DNA of 64,000 bases from DASXHD01 sp038239005 (GCA_038239005.1 JBBSFE010000001.1:1-64000); one strand, 5' to 3'. Shown: positions 34,664-43,170, numbered from the stretch's first letter. The notes: a model not told the origin generated them from the sequence alone. Numbers and translations: made by a program.

Positions 34664-35859
34664 ATCGCTGGCTCGCAGCGACGCTCCTCTTGTGGGCGTG
34701 CACGTCCGATGAGAGCTCGCGTCGCGCGACGCTCGAGGAGTCGCTCGTCAATCCATCGAACGGATATTCGACGCTTCGTCTCGCGCACTATGCAACCGGG
34801 CAGCCCGGAGATTGGGATGCGCTGCCCGAGTGGAATCCGCCTTCGGAGCCGCTCGACGAAAATGCGCGAGCCAATCCAACGTCGGCGCTCTCCGCAGCGG
34901 CCGCGCCACTCGAGCTCGACGATGCGCCGCTCGCTCTCGGCGAGGCGGCCTTCTTTCGCTATCCAATCCAGCTTCTCACCGCGAACGAGGTCGCGCTCAT
35001 TGCGGCCAATCCGTCGGCGTACGGTTTCTGGTCCGATGCGGCGCGCGGCGTCGGCGGGCTCGTGCGCGTTCGTGTCGCCGATGGATCCACTGCGCTCGCG
35101 TACACGTGTGCGACGTGCCATGCGTCGTCTCGCGATAGTGCGTTCGTCATCGGTCTCACGAACGCGACGCTCGACCTCGGAAAGTTCATCATCGATTCCT
35201 CGCCCGGCGATGCGCGGCAAGCGGCTTTGCTCGCGTGGGGTCCGGGTCGCGTGGACGTCACGACGAACGAAGGCACCGAGCCCGTTCGCATTCCCGATGT
35301 GCGATCCGTGCGCGTGCTCACCCATTTGCACGCGACAGCCAGCGTCATCCAGCGTGATTTACCGACGCTCGCGATTCGCCTCGAGACACTCATCATCGTC
35401 ACGCAGTCGCAGACCATCCGCCCGCCGCGCGAAGTCACGCGCGCTCTCGCCGCGTACGTGTGGTCGCTTGCCGATTCGCTGCCGACGCGGCCGCCATCAA
35501 CGGACGCAGAGCTCGCCGGACAAGCGCTCTTCACCGCGCGCTGCGCGAGCTGCCACGCGCCACCGAATTTCACGGGGCCTCCCGTACCCCTCGCGGTCGT
35601 CGGCACCGATCCGGTCGTGGGAGTGTCGCTCGATCGACGCACAGGAAATTATCGCGTACCGTCGCTCCTCGGCGTCGGTGAGCGCCCGCTATTGATTCAC
35701 GACGCGAGCGCGACGTCACTCGACGAGATGTTCGACCCGTCGCGCACATTGAGCACGTATGTCGGCCGACTCGGCGGCCCCATCGTGGGTCACGCGTTTG
35801 GTTTGGATCTCGCCGCCGGCGATCGTGCCGCGCTGCTCTCATTTTTGAGGACGCTATGA
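34660..35859 (+). CDS. Dihaem c-type cytochrome lipoprotein
   Basis: The 399-residue product has a lipobox (LLWACT, Cys about 14) and two haem c sites, C-A-T-C-H (150-154) and C-A-S-C-H (295-299). The second lies in a domain with G-Q-A-L-F-T-A-R-C-A-S-C-H typical of class I cytochromes. It should carry electrons in the periplasm, anchored to a membrane. It is coupled to the Cys-rich lipoprotein gene upstream and to the frameshifted gene downstream by ATGA overlaps. Confidence 0.85.
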   Translation: MNRWLAATLLLWACTSDESSRRATLEESLVNPSNGYSTLRLAHYATGQPGDWDALPEWNPPSEPLDENARANPTSALSAAAAPLELDDAPLALGEAAFFRYPIQLLTANEVALIAANPSAYGFWSDAARGVGGLVRVRVADGSTALAYTCATCHASSRDSAFVIGLTNATLDLGKFIIDSSPGDARQAALLAWGPGRVDVTTNEGTEPVRIPDVRSVRVLTHLHATASVIQRDLPTLAIRLETLIIVTQSQTIRPPREVTRALAAYVWSLADSLPTRPPSTDAELAGQALFTARCASCHAPPNFTGPPVPLAVVGTDPVVGVSLDRRTGNYRVPSLLGVGERPLLIHDASATSLDEMFDPSRTLSTYVGRLGGPIVGHAFGLDLAAGDRAALLSFLRTL

Positions 35860-36238
35860 GTCTTGTGATTTGTCATGCGTGCTCCAGGCACATTCGACGA
35901 AGCGACGGCACGCGCTGTCACTTCTGCGGCGCCCGACTCGTGATGCCGCCGCCGTTGCCGCGCATCACGCGCCGATCGCGCAGGGCAATCCTCGTCGCGA
36001 CCGCAGCTCTCGGCGTCGCGTGCGGAGCGCGAACGGGACTCGACACCGGCTCCTCCGATCATCCGACGCTGCGAAGTCGAAAGACGCCGCCGCAGACCGA
36101 GACGCATTCGCATTTCCGCCTCTCGACGCGTCGAAAGACGTATCGCTTCCCCCATTCGACGCGACAGTCGACGATGTCGTTCATCCACCACCACCGCCGT
36201 ACGGAGGCGTGCCGCCGCCTCCCGACGAAGACGATTAG
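35856..36238 (+). pseudogene. Frameshifted zinc-ribbon/membrane-anchor protein
   Basis: The first 68 codons (35856-36059) encode a zinc ribbon (C-H-A-C at 6-9, C-H-F-C-G), a hydrophobic segment and V-A-C-G-A-R-T-G-L-D, a motif seen in myxobacterial lipoproteins. The natural continuation (D-A-A-K-S-K-D-A-A-A-D-R-D then a Pro-rich tail ending P-P-P-P-D-E-D-D) is in another frame and stops at 36238. Insertion of one base between about 36050 and 36065 would restore a protein of about 127 residues. This is a real mutation, a sequencing error or a programmed shift. The start overlaps the cytochrome gene stop. Confidence 0.65.
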
Positions 36239-36242
36239 CTCG

Positions 36243-37493
36243 CTACCACTTCGGCACGGCGGAGTTCGGGAACGGGCCGGCGTCCTTGATGAACGCTCCA
36301 ACGTCGTCGATGCCGAATGCGTTCGTCGAGAGGTGGCTGTAGTCGGACCAGACGACGTACTGCGCTCCCATTCCTGCGGGCGCTCCTTTGATGGCGGTGT
36401 CGTACGTCGAGATTAAATCCGGCGTCGCGCAGAGGAGCATGTCTTGGCGCTCGACTGCGACGTTGAACGGGATGGTGCCTTGCACGCTCTTGTCGAGCAG
36501 CACTGTGTATCCGGGAGGCGCCTTCGAGAACGCTTGCGTCGTGCAGCCCGCAGGGCGCGCTAGGTACGGGAGCGGCGCAACATCTGGACACCCGATACCA
36601 GCGAAAGGACGGGAGGCGGCCCAGGCCGCGTACTTCGCGAGGTCGGCGCTTTGGTTGGATGAGCCCGGCATGAAGTTGATGTACTGAAACACGGGCACGC
36701 CCGGAAACGCAGCGCCGGCGGCGAGCACATCGGCTTCGAGGCCCGCGAGATAAACGTCGGGGCTGTAGCCCGGGTACGCCGTGCAACTGCCGGCAGTCTC
36801 TGCGAACACGACGCCTGCGATCGTAGACGCGGTCGCGGCAGTCATGACGTGCTTGCCCACTGCGGCGATCCAATCATGGAGTCGATCGGCGGTCCCTCCG
36901 GCGTCCTGACCTTGCCAGATGTTTGCGACTTGGCCGTTTCCGACGATGCACTGCCCGCAGTCCGTGCCGCCGATGCACCATGGTCCGGGCTTGAGCATGT
37001 AATCGGGAACTGCTCCGCCGCGCTTCGTGAAGTTTTTGTACTGAAGGAAGATGATGAGCTTCTTCTTCGCCTTCACGACGGCCGCGAGATCGGAGTCGAG
37101 CGCTGCGAAGCCGGCGGAGTAGTTGCCCGGCGTGGTGCCGTCTTCGAAGAGCCACCAATCGTATTGAATCTGAACTCCCACGAATGGATCGACACTGTTC
37201 GCGAGAACATCGGTGAGCTCTTTTTGCTCCGACGCCTGAATCGAAGCCGACGCGATCTGGATGTAGTGCCCGGGAAACCAATTCGTGAGCCCGCCGGCGT
37301 CCGTCACCGCGATCGCATCGGACGCCGCATCCGTCTGCCGCACGTCGTTTCCGCCCCCGCCATCGACGATGACATCCACGTCGCTCCCGGTGTCCGCGTC
37401 ACTCCCATCGCTACCCGTCGTCGAGCACGCCGCTGCCGCGAGCGCACCAAAACCCGCGAGCAAAAGGGCCGCCTTGAGGAGATGAGCGGGCAC
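36243..37493 (-). CDS. Lipoprotein with possible TIM-barrel glycosidase-like domain
   Basis: The 416-residue product has a lipoprotein signal (LAAAACS, Cys about 23), an Asp/Gly/Val-rich linker and a domain of about 330 residues. Segments such as V-Q-I-Q-Y-D-W-W-L-F-E-D-G, K-K-L-I-I-F-L-Q-Y-K-N-F and A-G-V-V-F-A-E-T-A-G look like alternating strands of a (beta/alpha)8 barrel, with E and D at strand ends. I do not recognise a family, and hydrolase function is only a suggestion. The GTG at 37493 is chosen because an earlier ATG (37556) would overlap the divergent norB start. Confidence 0.65.
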   Translation of the reverse strand: MPAHLLKAALLLAGFGALAAAACSTTGSDGSDADTGSDVDVIVDGGGGNDVRQTDAASDAIAVTDAGGLTNWFPGHYIQIASASIQASEQKELTDVLANSVDPFVGVQIQYDWWLFEDGTTPGNYSAGFAALDSDLAAVVKAKKKLIIFLQYKNFTKRGGAVPDYMLKPGPWCIGGTDCGQCIVGNGQVANIWQGQDAGGTADRLHDWIAAVGKHVMTAATASTIAGVVFAETAGSCTAYPGYSPDVYLAGLEADVLAAGAAFPGVPVFQYINFMPGSSNQSADLAKYAAWAASRPFAGIGCPDVAPLPYLARPAGCTTQAFSKAPPGYTVLLDKSVQGTIPFNVAVERQDMLLCATPDLISTYDTAIKGAPAGMGAQYVVWSDYSHLSTNAFGIDDVGAFIKDAGPFPNSAVPKW

Positions 37494-37519
37494 GTGTGTA
37501 CAAGGTAGCCGCGTTTGTT

Positions 37520-37546
37520 CGAGAACGGGCGCAAGATGCGTTCTCG
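37520..37546 (+). promoter_or_regulatory. Perfect inverted repeat before norB, candidate operator
   Basis: CGAGAACG (37520-37527) and CGTTCTCG (37539-37546) form an exact 8-bp dyad around an 11-bp spacer, ending two bases before the norB ATG. Its position would let a bound repressor block transcription or a hairpin hide the start. It lies in the 55-bp gap shared with the divergent lipoprotein gene. Confidence 0.45.
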
Positions 37547-37548
37547 CG

Positions 37549-39828
37549 ATGACCATACGCACCAAGCTAACTGTCTCCCCGGCGTGGATTCAGGTGGCGC
37601 TGCTAACCTTCGTGATCGGCTTCGGCATTCTGGGGTACCTCGCGTATCGCGTGTACGCGGAGCATCCGCCCGTTCCGCACGAGACGGTCGCGGCGGACGG
37701 AACGGTGCTCTTCACCGAGGACGACGTCTTCCGCGGCCAGCTCGTGTTCGAGAAGCACGGGCTCATGGAGTACGGAACGATCTTCGGGCACGGCGCGTAC
37801 CTCGGGCCGGACTTCACGGCGGATTACATCGAGCGCGCCCGCGAGGCGATGCGTCGCTTCTACGTGGAGGACGGCACGCCAAACCCGGACGACCGCATCC
37901 TCGAGGACTTCAAGACGAACCGCTTCGACACTGCCCGCGATGTCCTCACGTACACACCTGCGGAGGTCGCTGCGTTGCGCGCGCTCGAGCGATATTACGC
38001 GGAGTGGTTCGGGCCCGCGGACACGCAAGCGGGGCTTCGGCGACCCACGCTCTCGGCTGACGAGGTGCACGCATTGGTCGCGTACTTTTCGTGGGCGGCC
38101 TGGGTCTCGACCGCGAATCGACCGGGGCTCGCGTATTCCTACACCAACAACTGGCCGCCCGCGCCACGCGTCGGAAACACGCTCACGGCAGACGCCATCC
38201 TCTGGTCAGCGCTGTCGCTCATCGCCCTCCTCGCCAGCATCGGGGCCACGCTCTTCGCATTTGGACGCTTCCGCGATCTCGGTTGGCCGGATCAGGCGCG
38301 GTCGCTTGTCTTTCGCGAGCCCCTCACGGCGCGCCTCACGCCCGGCCAGCGCGTCACGGTTTGGTTTTTCCTCGTCGTCACAGCGCTCTTCCTGCTCCAA
38401 GGGCTCTGTGGCGGCGCCAACGCGCACTACCATGCCGAGCCATCCACGTTCTTCGGGATCGACGTCGCGTCCTGGTTTCCGTACGAGCTCACGCGGACGT
38501 GGCACCTTCAGCTTGCCCTCTTCTTCGTCGCGACTTCATACCTCGCGATCGGGATCTTTCTTGCACCGCTGATCGCGGGGCGCGAGCCGAAGCACCAGAA
38601 GGCGCTCTCTCTCCTGCTCTTCGGCGCGCTCGTCGTCGTTGTCGGCGGCTCGCTTGCCGGCGAGGTACTGAGCTACCGCGGTGTCATCCGCTCGTCGTCC
38701 ATCGCGTGGTGGTTCGGCGCGCAAGGCTGGGAATATCTCGACCTCGGTCGCGTCTGGCAGATCGCTCTCACCGTCGGCCTCTTGCTCTGGCTCGTCATCA
38801 TCTTTCGTGGGCTGCGCATGAAGCTTCGCGGCGAGCACCTCGGCAGCCTCCCGTGGCTCTTCTTCTACGCATCGCTCTCGATCCCTCTGTTTTACGCGGT
38901 CGGCATGCTCTTCGGGCCGCGCTCGCACTTTGCCGTGATGGACTTCTGGCGGTTCTGGGTCGTCCACCTCTGGGTCGAAGACTTCCTCGAGATCTTCACC
39001 ACCGTGACCGTCGCGTACATGTTCGTGCTCATTGGCATGGTGCCCGAGCGCTCGGCCACGCGGCTCATCTACCTCGAGATCATTCTTTACTCCGTCGGCG
39101 GCGTCGTCGGCACGATGCACCACATGTACTTCAGCGGCGCTCCGGCGGTGCACATGGCGCTCGGTGCGTTTTTCTCCGCGATGGAGGTCGTCCCGCTCGT
39201 GCTCTTGACGTTCGAAGCGTGGCGCTTCATGCGGCTGCGCGAAGACAAGATGGACACGAGCGCCGCGAGCTTCCCACACAAGTGGGCGTTCATGTTCCTC
39301 GCCGCCGTCGGCTTCTGGAACTTCGTCGGCGCGGGCGTCTTCGGCTTTCTGATCAACCTGCCTGTCGTGAGCTACTGGGAGATCGGCACGCAGTTCACCG
39401 CGAACCACGGACACGCGGCGATGATGGGCGTCTACGGGATGCTCGCTGTGGGGTTCTTCCTTTTCGTCACGGCGTATTTCGTACCGCGCGACTCGCGCAC
39501 CGACCGCGCGATGCGCTGGTCGTTCTGGTCGCTGAACGGCGGCCTCGCGTGGATGGTCTGCGTGAACCTCTTTCCCATCGGCGCCCTGCAGCTCCACGAC
39601 GCGCTCGTCCACGGCTATTGGCACGCGCGCAGCCCCGAGTTCTTCGCGCGCGGCGACGTCCACGTGCTCGAGTGGCTTCGCCTTCCCGGTGACATCGTCT
39701 TCATCACAGGTGGGATCGTGCCACTCGTTTACCTCGCGCTCCGCATGGTCGCGAACCGCAATCGCCCAGGAACCATCGCGACACACGAGGAGCTGGAGAA
39801 CCTCACCGACGCGCGCCAAGCAGAGTGA
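37549..39828 (+). CDS. norB: Quinol-dependent nitric oxide reductase (qNOR)
   Basis: The 759-residue inner-membrane enzyme (also named NorZ) reduces NO to N2O with electrons from quinol. It has an N-terminal helix, a hydrophilic cytochrome-c-like domain without haem c (about 40-210), and 12 or so further helices. Haem and FeB ligands are in place: H319, H473, H524/H525, H620 and H622, plus Glu477 four residues after H473 as in NOR. No norC or accessory gene is next to it, so it probably serves NO detoxification. No Shine-Dalgarno is seen at the ATG. Confidence 0.92.
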   Translation: MTIRTKLTVSPAWIQVALLTFVIGFGILGYLAYRVYAEHPPVPHETVAADGTVLFTEDDVFRGQLVFEKHGLMEYGTIFGHGAYLGPDFTADYIERAREAMRRFYVEDGTPNPDDRILEDFKTNRFDTARDVLTYTPAEVAALRALERYYAEWFGPADTQAGLRRPTLSADEVHALVAYFSWAAWVSTANRPGLAYSYTNNWPPAPRVGNTLTADAILWSALSLIALLASIGATLFAFGRFRDLGWPDQARSLVFREPLTARLTPGQRVTVWFFLVVTALFLLQGLCGGANAHYHAEPSTFFGIDVASWFPYELTRTWHLQLALFFVATSYLAIGIFLAPLIAGREPKHQKALSLLLFGALVVVVGGSLAGEVLSYRGVIRSSSIAWWFGAQGWEYLDLGRVWQIALTVGLLLWLVIIFRGLRMKLRGEHLGSLPWLFFYASLSIPLFYAVGMLFGPRSHFAVMDFWRFWVVHLWVEDFLEIFTTVTVAYMFVLIGMVPERSATRLIYLEIILYSVGGVVGTMHHMYFSGAPAVHMALGAFFSAMEVVPLVLLTFEAWRFMRLREDKMDTSAASFPHKWAFMFLAAVGFWNFVGAGVFGFLINLPVVSYWEIGTQFTANHGHAAMMGVYGMLAVGFFLFVTAYFVPRDSRTDRAMRWSFWSLNGGLAWMVCVNLFPIGALQLHDALVHGYWHARSPEFFARGDVHVLEWLRLPGDIVFITGGIVPLVYLALRMVANRNRPGTIATHEELENLTDARQAE

Positions 39829-39840
39829 TGTCAACATCAC
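39825..39840. other. Perfect dyad over the norB stop codon
   Basis: GTGATGT-CA-ACATCAC is an exact 7-bp inverted repeat with a two-base centre. It includes the norB TGA at 39826-39828 and is followed by five A. The half-site TGAT resembles FNR/CRP-type sites, but the spacing does not fit either consensus. Confidence 0.35.
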
Positions 39841-40133
39841 AAAAACGATGCGTTCCACCCGTCGGGGCATCGAGGGGTTCGCGCGTCGAAGCGCGCCATC
39901 ACGTCCAAGGCTCTACTTTGTAGAGCGAATAAACGTAGCGCCCGTCAAACACGGCGCCGGCGAAGGACCCACCGAAATCTTCGGCGACCCATAACCGCCG
40001 TGGAGGTTTCGGCAGTCAACTGCACTCTCAGTAAGAGCCCTGACACTTGTGGGCGTTCGTCGAGACGCACGAGGCCGCGACGGCGCCAGCCGACCGAAGC
40101 CGAACGAGGTCCCGTAGCCGATGGGCGTCGTAG
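39829..40133. other. Intergenic region, 305 bp, no gene
   Basis: It lies between norB and the tRNA gene. The open frames crossing it overlap the tRNA and have no coding signs. It holds a perfect hairpin GCTCTAC-TTT-GTAGAGC (39910-39926) and smaller ones near 39880-39895 and 39972-39984. None has a T run, and their role is unclear. Confidence 0.55.
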
Positions 40134-40206
40134 CTCCGGCTGTAGGACTCGAACCTACGACCCGGCGGTTAACAGCCGCCTGCTCTACCAACTGAGCTAA
40201 GCCGGA
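40134..40206 (-). tRNA. tRNA-Asn (anticodon GTT)
   Basis: On the minus strand the sequence begins TCCGGCTTAGCTCAGTTGGT and folds as a cloverleaf. The acceptor TCCGGCT/AGCCGGA is fully paired, the anticodon arm GGCGG-CTGTTAA-CCGCC carries GTT, and the T arm has GGTTCGAGTCC. The discriminator base is G, as expected for tRNA-Asn, and no CCA is encoded. Confidence 0.95.
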
Positions 40207-40226
40207 AAATTGGTAACGGAGGCGAA

Positions 40227-40255
40227 GACTTACTTTTTGGGGCGCATACCGTCAA
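40227..40255 (-). promoter_or_regulatory. Candidate sigma-70 promoter for tRNA-Asn
   Basis: On the minus strand TTGACG (40255-40250) is followed after 17 bp by TAAGTC (40232-40227). The -35 is a 5/6 match and the spacing is ideal, but the -10 is weak. Transcription would start about 12-15 bp before the tRNA. Confidence 0.4.
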
Positions 40256-40377
40256 GTCACCGACGCAGAAGGGTTCGACTTTCGGACGGCATCGGTCGCG
40301 CGGCGTCGCGCGTTCTCATCCAGCACGAGGAATTTGCGAAACGGCGAAAACCCCGATAAATCCGGGCTCGGGACGGG

Positions 40378-42114
40378 ATGACGCGTATCAACGTTGCAAT
40401 ACTGACGTGCCTGCTCGCTTCGTGCGTGCATCAGGCCGACGACGAAGGCGATCCCGCGCCTTCCGCGCACACGTCGCTCTCGGCGGATCAGCGTAACGAT
40501 CGCGGTTCGTCGCCGGCGGTTCGTGCGCAACGAGATGGTCGCGCGTTCCCCGATGGCGTGCTCGCCCTCACCTGGGACGACGGCCCCGATGTGCATACGC
40601 GCGCGCTCGCGGAGTACCTCCAGCACGAGCACATCTCGGCAACGTTCTTCGTCGTCGGCGAGTGGGTGAAGGGTGTGTCGTCCGATCCGGGTTTCGGCAC
40701 GCACGTGTACGAATCGGGTCACGCGAAGATGCCGCTCCTCGCCGAGGTCGTTGCGCTCGGGCATCGCATTGGCAATCACACGCTGCATCACACGCTGCTC
40801 GGGCGTGCGAATCCGCAAGCAGTCGATCGCGAGCTCGGCGACAACCAGCGCGGCATCGACCCGTACGTTCACGACGAGCTCCGGCTCTTTCGTGTGCCAG
40901 GCGGTGACTGGAACGGCAGCGCTTCGCGCGCGGTCGATGGTGATGCGTATCTCTCGCAGCTCGTCGGACCGATTCGTTGGGATGTCGACGCCAAGGATTG
41001 GTACGGCTCGGTGTGGTGCGACTCGTCGCATCCCTCCCGCGAATGCGAGCACGCGGGCGGGCGCTACCGCGTGCGCCCAGACGTGATGGCGCAGCGCTAC
41101 GAAGCCGCGATCGAATCGGCAGGGCGCGGCATCGTGCTCATGCACGATCGCGTCGGCGATGTCGGCTCCGACTACGCGCTAGAGATGGCGCATCTCTTGG
41201 TTCCGCGCCTCGTCGCGCGCGGGTACGTGTTCGCCGCGCCGGTGCTCGCGTTTTCTCAATCGCGCACGCGCTGGAGCGTTGCAACGTGCGATGGGTTGCG
41301 CCTTGGCGACGTCGACGGCGACGGCCGCGCGGATGCATGCGTGCGCGATCACGATCGCGTCACGTGCGGTACGTCCGTTTCGCACCGAGACGACACGGGG
41401 CTCGAGCATGTCGCGTTCGATTCCGCGCACGACGAGCTTCTCCTTCCGTCGCGCGCGCGTGCGCCGTTCGAGCTCGCCGATGTCAGCGGTGACGGGCGCG
41501 CCGATGTTTGCGTGCGCACCGCAACGGGCATCGAATGCGCGATCGCGACAGCCACGGGTTTTGGCTCGTTCGAGCGATGGACGCGCGATTCGTTCGACGA
41601 CGCCCGCTTCGCCGACATCGACGGAGATGGTCGCGCAGACGTTTGCGGCATCACGGCGGCGGGCATTGCGTGCGCGCGAAGTACGGGCACCGTGTTCGAG
41701 CCCGCTCACGCGTGGTTTGCAAGCCCGACGCGGATATCGGCGATCGTGCTCGGCGACGTCAACGGCGACGGTCGCGCAGACGTCTGCATCGCACAAAGCG
41801 GCGGCGTCGACTGCGCGCTTTCCACGAAAGCCTCGTTTGCACGCGCATCGCGCTGGTCGACAGAAGCACCATCGGGCTCAATCGAGCTCGGCGATTTGAA
41901 CGGCGATGGTCGCGCCGATTTGTGCGTCCGCACGAAAGACGGCGTCTCGTGCGCGCTCTCGCGCGGGCACGCATTCACGAAAACGACGAGTTGGCTCGAC
42001 GGCGCAGGCCCCGCTACGGCAGAATGGGGCCACACGCATGACATCAACGGCGACGGCCGCGCCGACTTCTGCGACTGCGACGGAGGAAGTATCCGTTGCG
42101 GTCTCGCACCCTGA
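40378..42114 (+). CDS. Polysaccharide deacetylase lipoprotein with six VCBS/FG-GAP-like repeats
   Basis: The 578-residue product has a lipobox (LLASC, Cys about 16), a NodB-type deacetylase domain (about 55-275: T-W-D-D-G-P at 65-70, H-x3-H at 134-138, F-R-V-P-G-G) and then six repeats of about 48 residues, each with D-x-D/N-G-D-G-R-A-D-x-C and a second Cys about 10 residues later. The repeats likely form a Ca-binding beta-propeller with one disulfide per blade, directing the enzyme to a surface glycan. It heads an envelope gene cluster. The following glycosyltransferase starts inside its last 77 bp. Confidence 0.88.
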   Translation: MTRINVAILTCLLASCVHQADDEGDPAPSAHTSLSADQRNDRGSSPAVRAQRDGRAFPDGVLALTWDDGPDVHTRALAEYLQHEHISATFFVVGEWVKGVSSDPGFGTHVYESGHAKMPLLAEVVALGHRIGNHTLHHTLLGRANPQAVDRELGDNQRGIDPYVHDELRLFRVPGGDWNGSASRAVDGDAYLSQLVGPIRWDVDAKDWYGSVWCDSSHPSRECEHAGGRYRVRPDVMAQRYEAAIESAGRGIVLMHDRVGDVGSDYALEMAHLLVPRLVARGYVFAAPVLAFSQSRTRWSVATCDGLRLGDVDGDGRADACVRDHDRVTCGTSVSHRDDTGLEHVAFDSAHDELLLPSRARAPFELADVSGDGRADVCVRTATGIECAIATATGFGSFERWTRDSFDDARFADIDGDGRADVCGITAAGIACARSTGTVFEPAHAWFASPTRISAIVLGDVNGDGRADVCIAQSGGVDCALSTKASFARASRWSTEAPSGSIELGDLNGDGRADLCVRTKDGVSCALSRGHAFTKTTSWLDGAGPATAEWGHTHDINGDGRADFCDCDGGSIRCGLAP

Positions 42115-42841
42115 CATCACGCATTTACGCTCTGCGAGGCTCTGCGGCCCCGTTGCGATCCTGATGCCCGTGCGCGATGGCGCTGCTGCCCTCGCGCGCA
42201 CGCTCTCGACGCTTCGCGACCGCGCATCGGCGTTCGGTGGCGTCACGGTGTTCTTGGTCGATGACGGAAGCGATGTCGCACTCGACATTCCGAAGGCGAC
42301 CGAAACGTTTCGCGTCGTCGTCGCGCGGCATGTCGTGAACCTTGGTCAGGGCGCGGCCCTCGAGACCGCGCGTCAGCTCGCGCTCGCATCGCCGCCGCGC
42401 TTCACCGCATACGTCACGATGGACGCCGACGGGCAACACCTCGAAGGTGACGCACGCGCCCTCGCTTCCGCGATCGAGGACGGCGCCGACGTCGCATTCG
42501 GCAATCGCTTTCTCGGCGACTCGAACGTGCCAGCGAGCCGTCGCGTCGTTCTCTTCTTCGCGCGCTGGTTCGAGCGTGCCATCACGGGCCTCGCGCTCGC
42601 GGATGCGCACAACGGACTACGCGCGTTCAGCCGCGAAGCGCTCGAGCAAGTTCGCATTCGTCAAAATCGCATGGCGCACGCGACCGAGATCAAGCTCGCG
42701 GTCTCGCGCGCGTCGCTTCGATTCGTCGAGATCCCCGTCTCCGTTCGCTACACGCCCGAGACGCTCGCACGCGGCCAATCGAACGCGGGGGCCGCCATGA
42801 TTCTTTGCGATTTGATGCTGCAATACCTGTTTGGAGAATGA
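42038..42841 (+). CDS. Family 2 glycosyltransferase (DPM1-like)
   Basis: The 267-residue GT2 enzyme should transfer a sugar from an activated donor at the inner membrane. It has V-A-I-L-M-P-V-R-D-G, L-V-D-D-G-S-D, D-A-D-G-Q-H and the D-A-H-N-G-L-R-A-F segment typical of the dolichol-phosphate-mannose/polyprenyl-type group. No later start lies before the first strand, so the ATG at 42038 is used; GGGG lies 8 nt before it. This gives an out-of-frame overlap of 77 bp with the deacetylase gene. It is coupled to the DUF2304 gene (ATGA). Confidence 0.85.
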   Translation: MTSTATAAPTSATATEEVSVAVSHPDITHLRSARLCGPVAILMPVRDGAAALARTLSTLRDRASAFGGVTVFLVDDGSDVALDIPKATETFRVVVARHVVNLGQGAALETARQLALASPPRFTAYVTMDADGQHLEGDARALASAIEDGADVAFGNRFLGDSNVPASRRVVLFFARWFERAITGLALADAHNGLRAFSREALEQVRIRQNRMAHATEIKLAVSRASLRFVEIPVSVRYTPETLARGQSNAGAAMILCDLMLQYLFGE

Positions 42842-43170
42842 AGATGACGCTCGCCGCCATTTGTTTGCTCGTCCTCGTGTTCGGTCTCGTTGCGTTCGAT
42901 TGGGCAACGCTCCGCGGGAAAAATCGCCGCGCGCTCTTCGTCGAAGTGGCCGTGCTCGTCGGAGGGGCCGCGTTCATCGTCTTTCCCGAACGCGCCACGG
43001 CGCTCGCTCACGTCGTCGGCATCGGTCGCGGCGTCGACTTCTTGCTCTACCCCACGGTGATCTGGCTCGTTCGCGAGTCGCTCTTGTCCCGTCGCCGCCG
43101 CATCGAGGACGCCGAGCGCCTCACGCATGTCGTCCGCGCGTTCGCGATAGCGAATTCAAAGTCCAGCTGA
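42838..43170 (+). CDS. DUF2304 small membrane protein
   Basis: The 110-residue protein has three hydrophobic helices and the basic tail (S-L-L-S-R-R-R-R-R-I-E-D) typical of DUF2304 proteins. These are encoded beside GT2 enzymes of polyprenyl-phosphate type and are thought to anchor or help them. The ATG overlaps the GT2 stop (ATGA), which supports joint action. Its end faces that of the next gene with one base between. Confidence 0.82.
   Translation: MKMTLAAICLLVLVFGLVAFDWATLRGKNRRALFVEVAVLVGGAAFIVFPERATALAHVVGIGRGVDFLLYPTVIWLVRESLLSRRRRIEDAERLTHVVRAFAIANSKSS

Noticed and set aside
36059..36416. Frame 1 continuation of the zinc-ribbon gene to 36416
   Set aside because: After the frameshift point the residues are His/Arg-rich shadow and run antisense into the next gene; the Asp/Pro-rich frame ending at 36238 fits better.
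38536..39870. Minus-strand frame of 444 codons opposite norB
   Set aside because: Charged low-complexity sequence, while the plus strand shows all haem and FeB ligands of qNOR.
39913..40191. Small minus-strand frame that runs through the tRNA
   Set aside because: It overlaps tRNA-Asn and has no domain.
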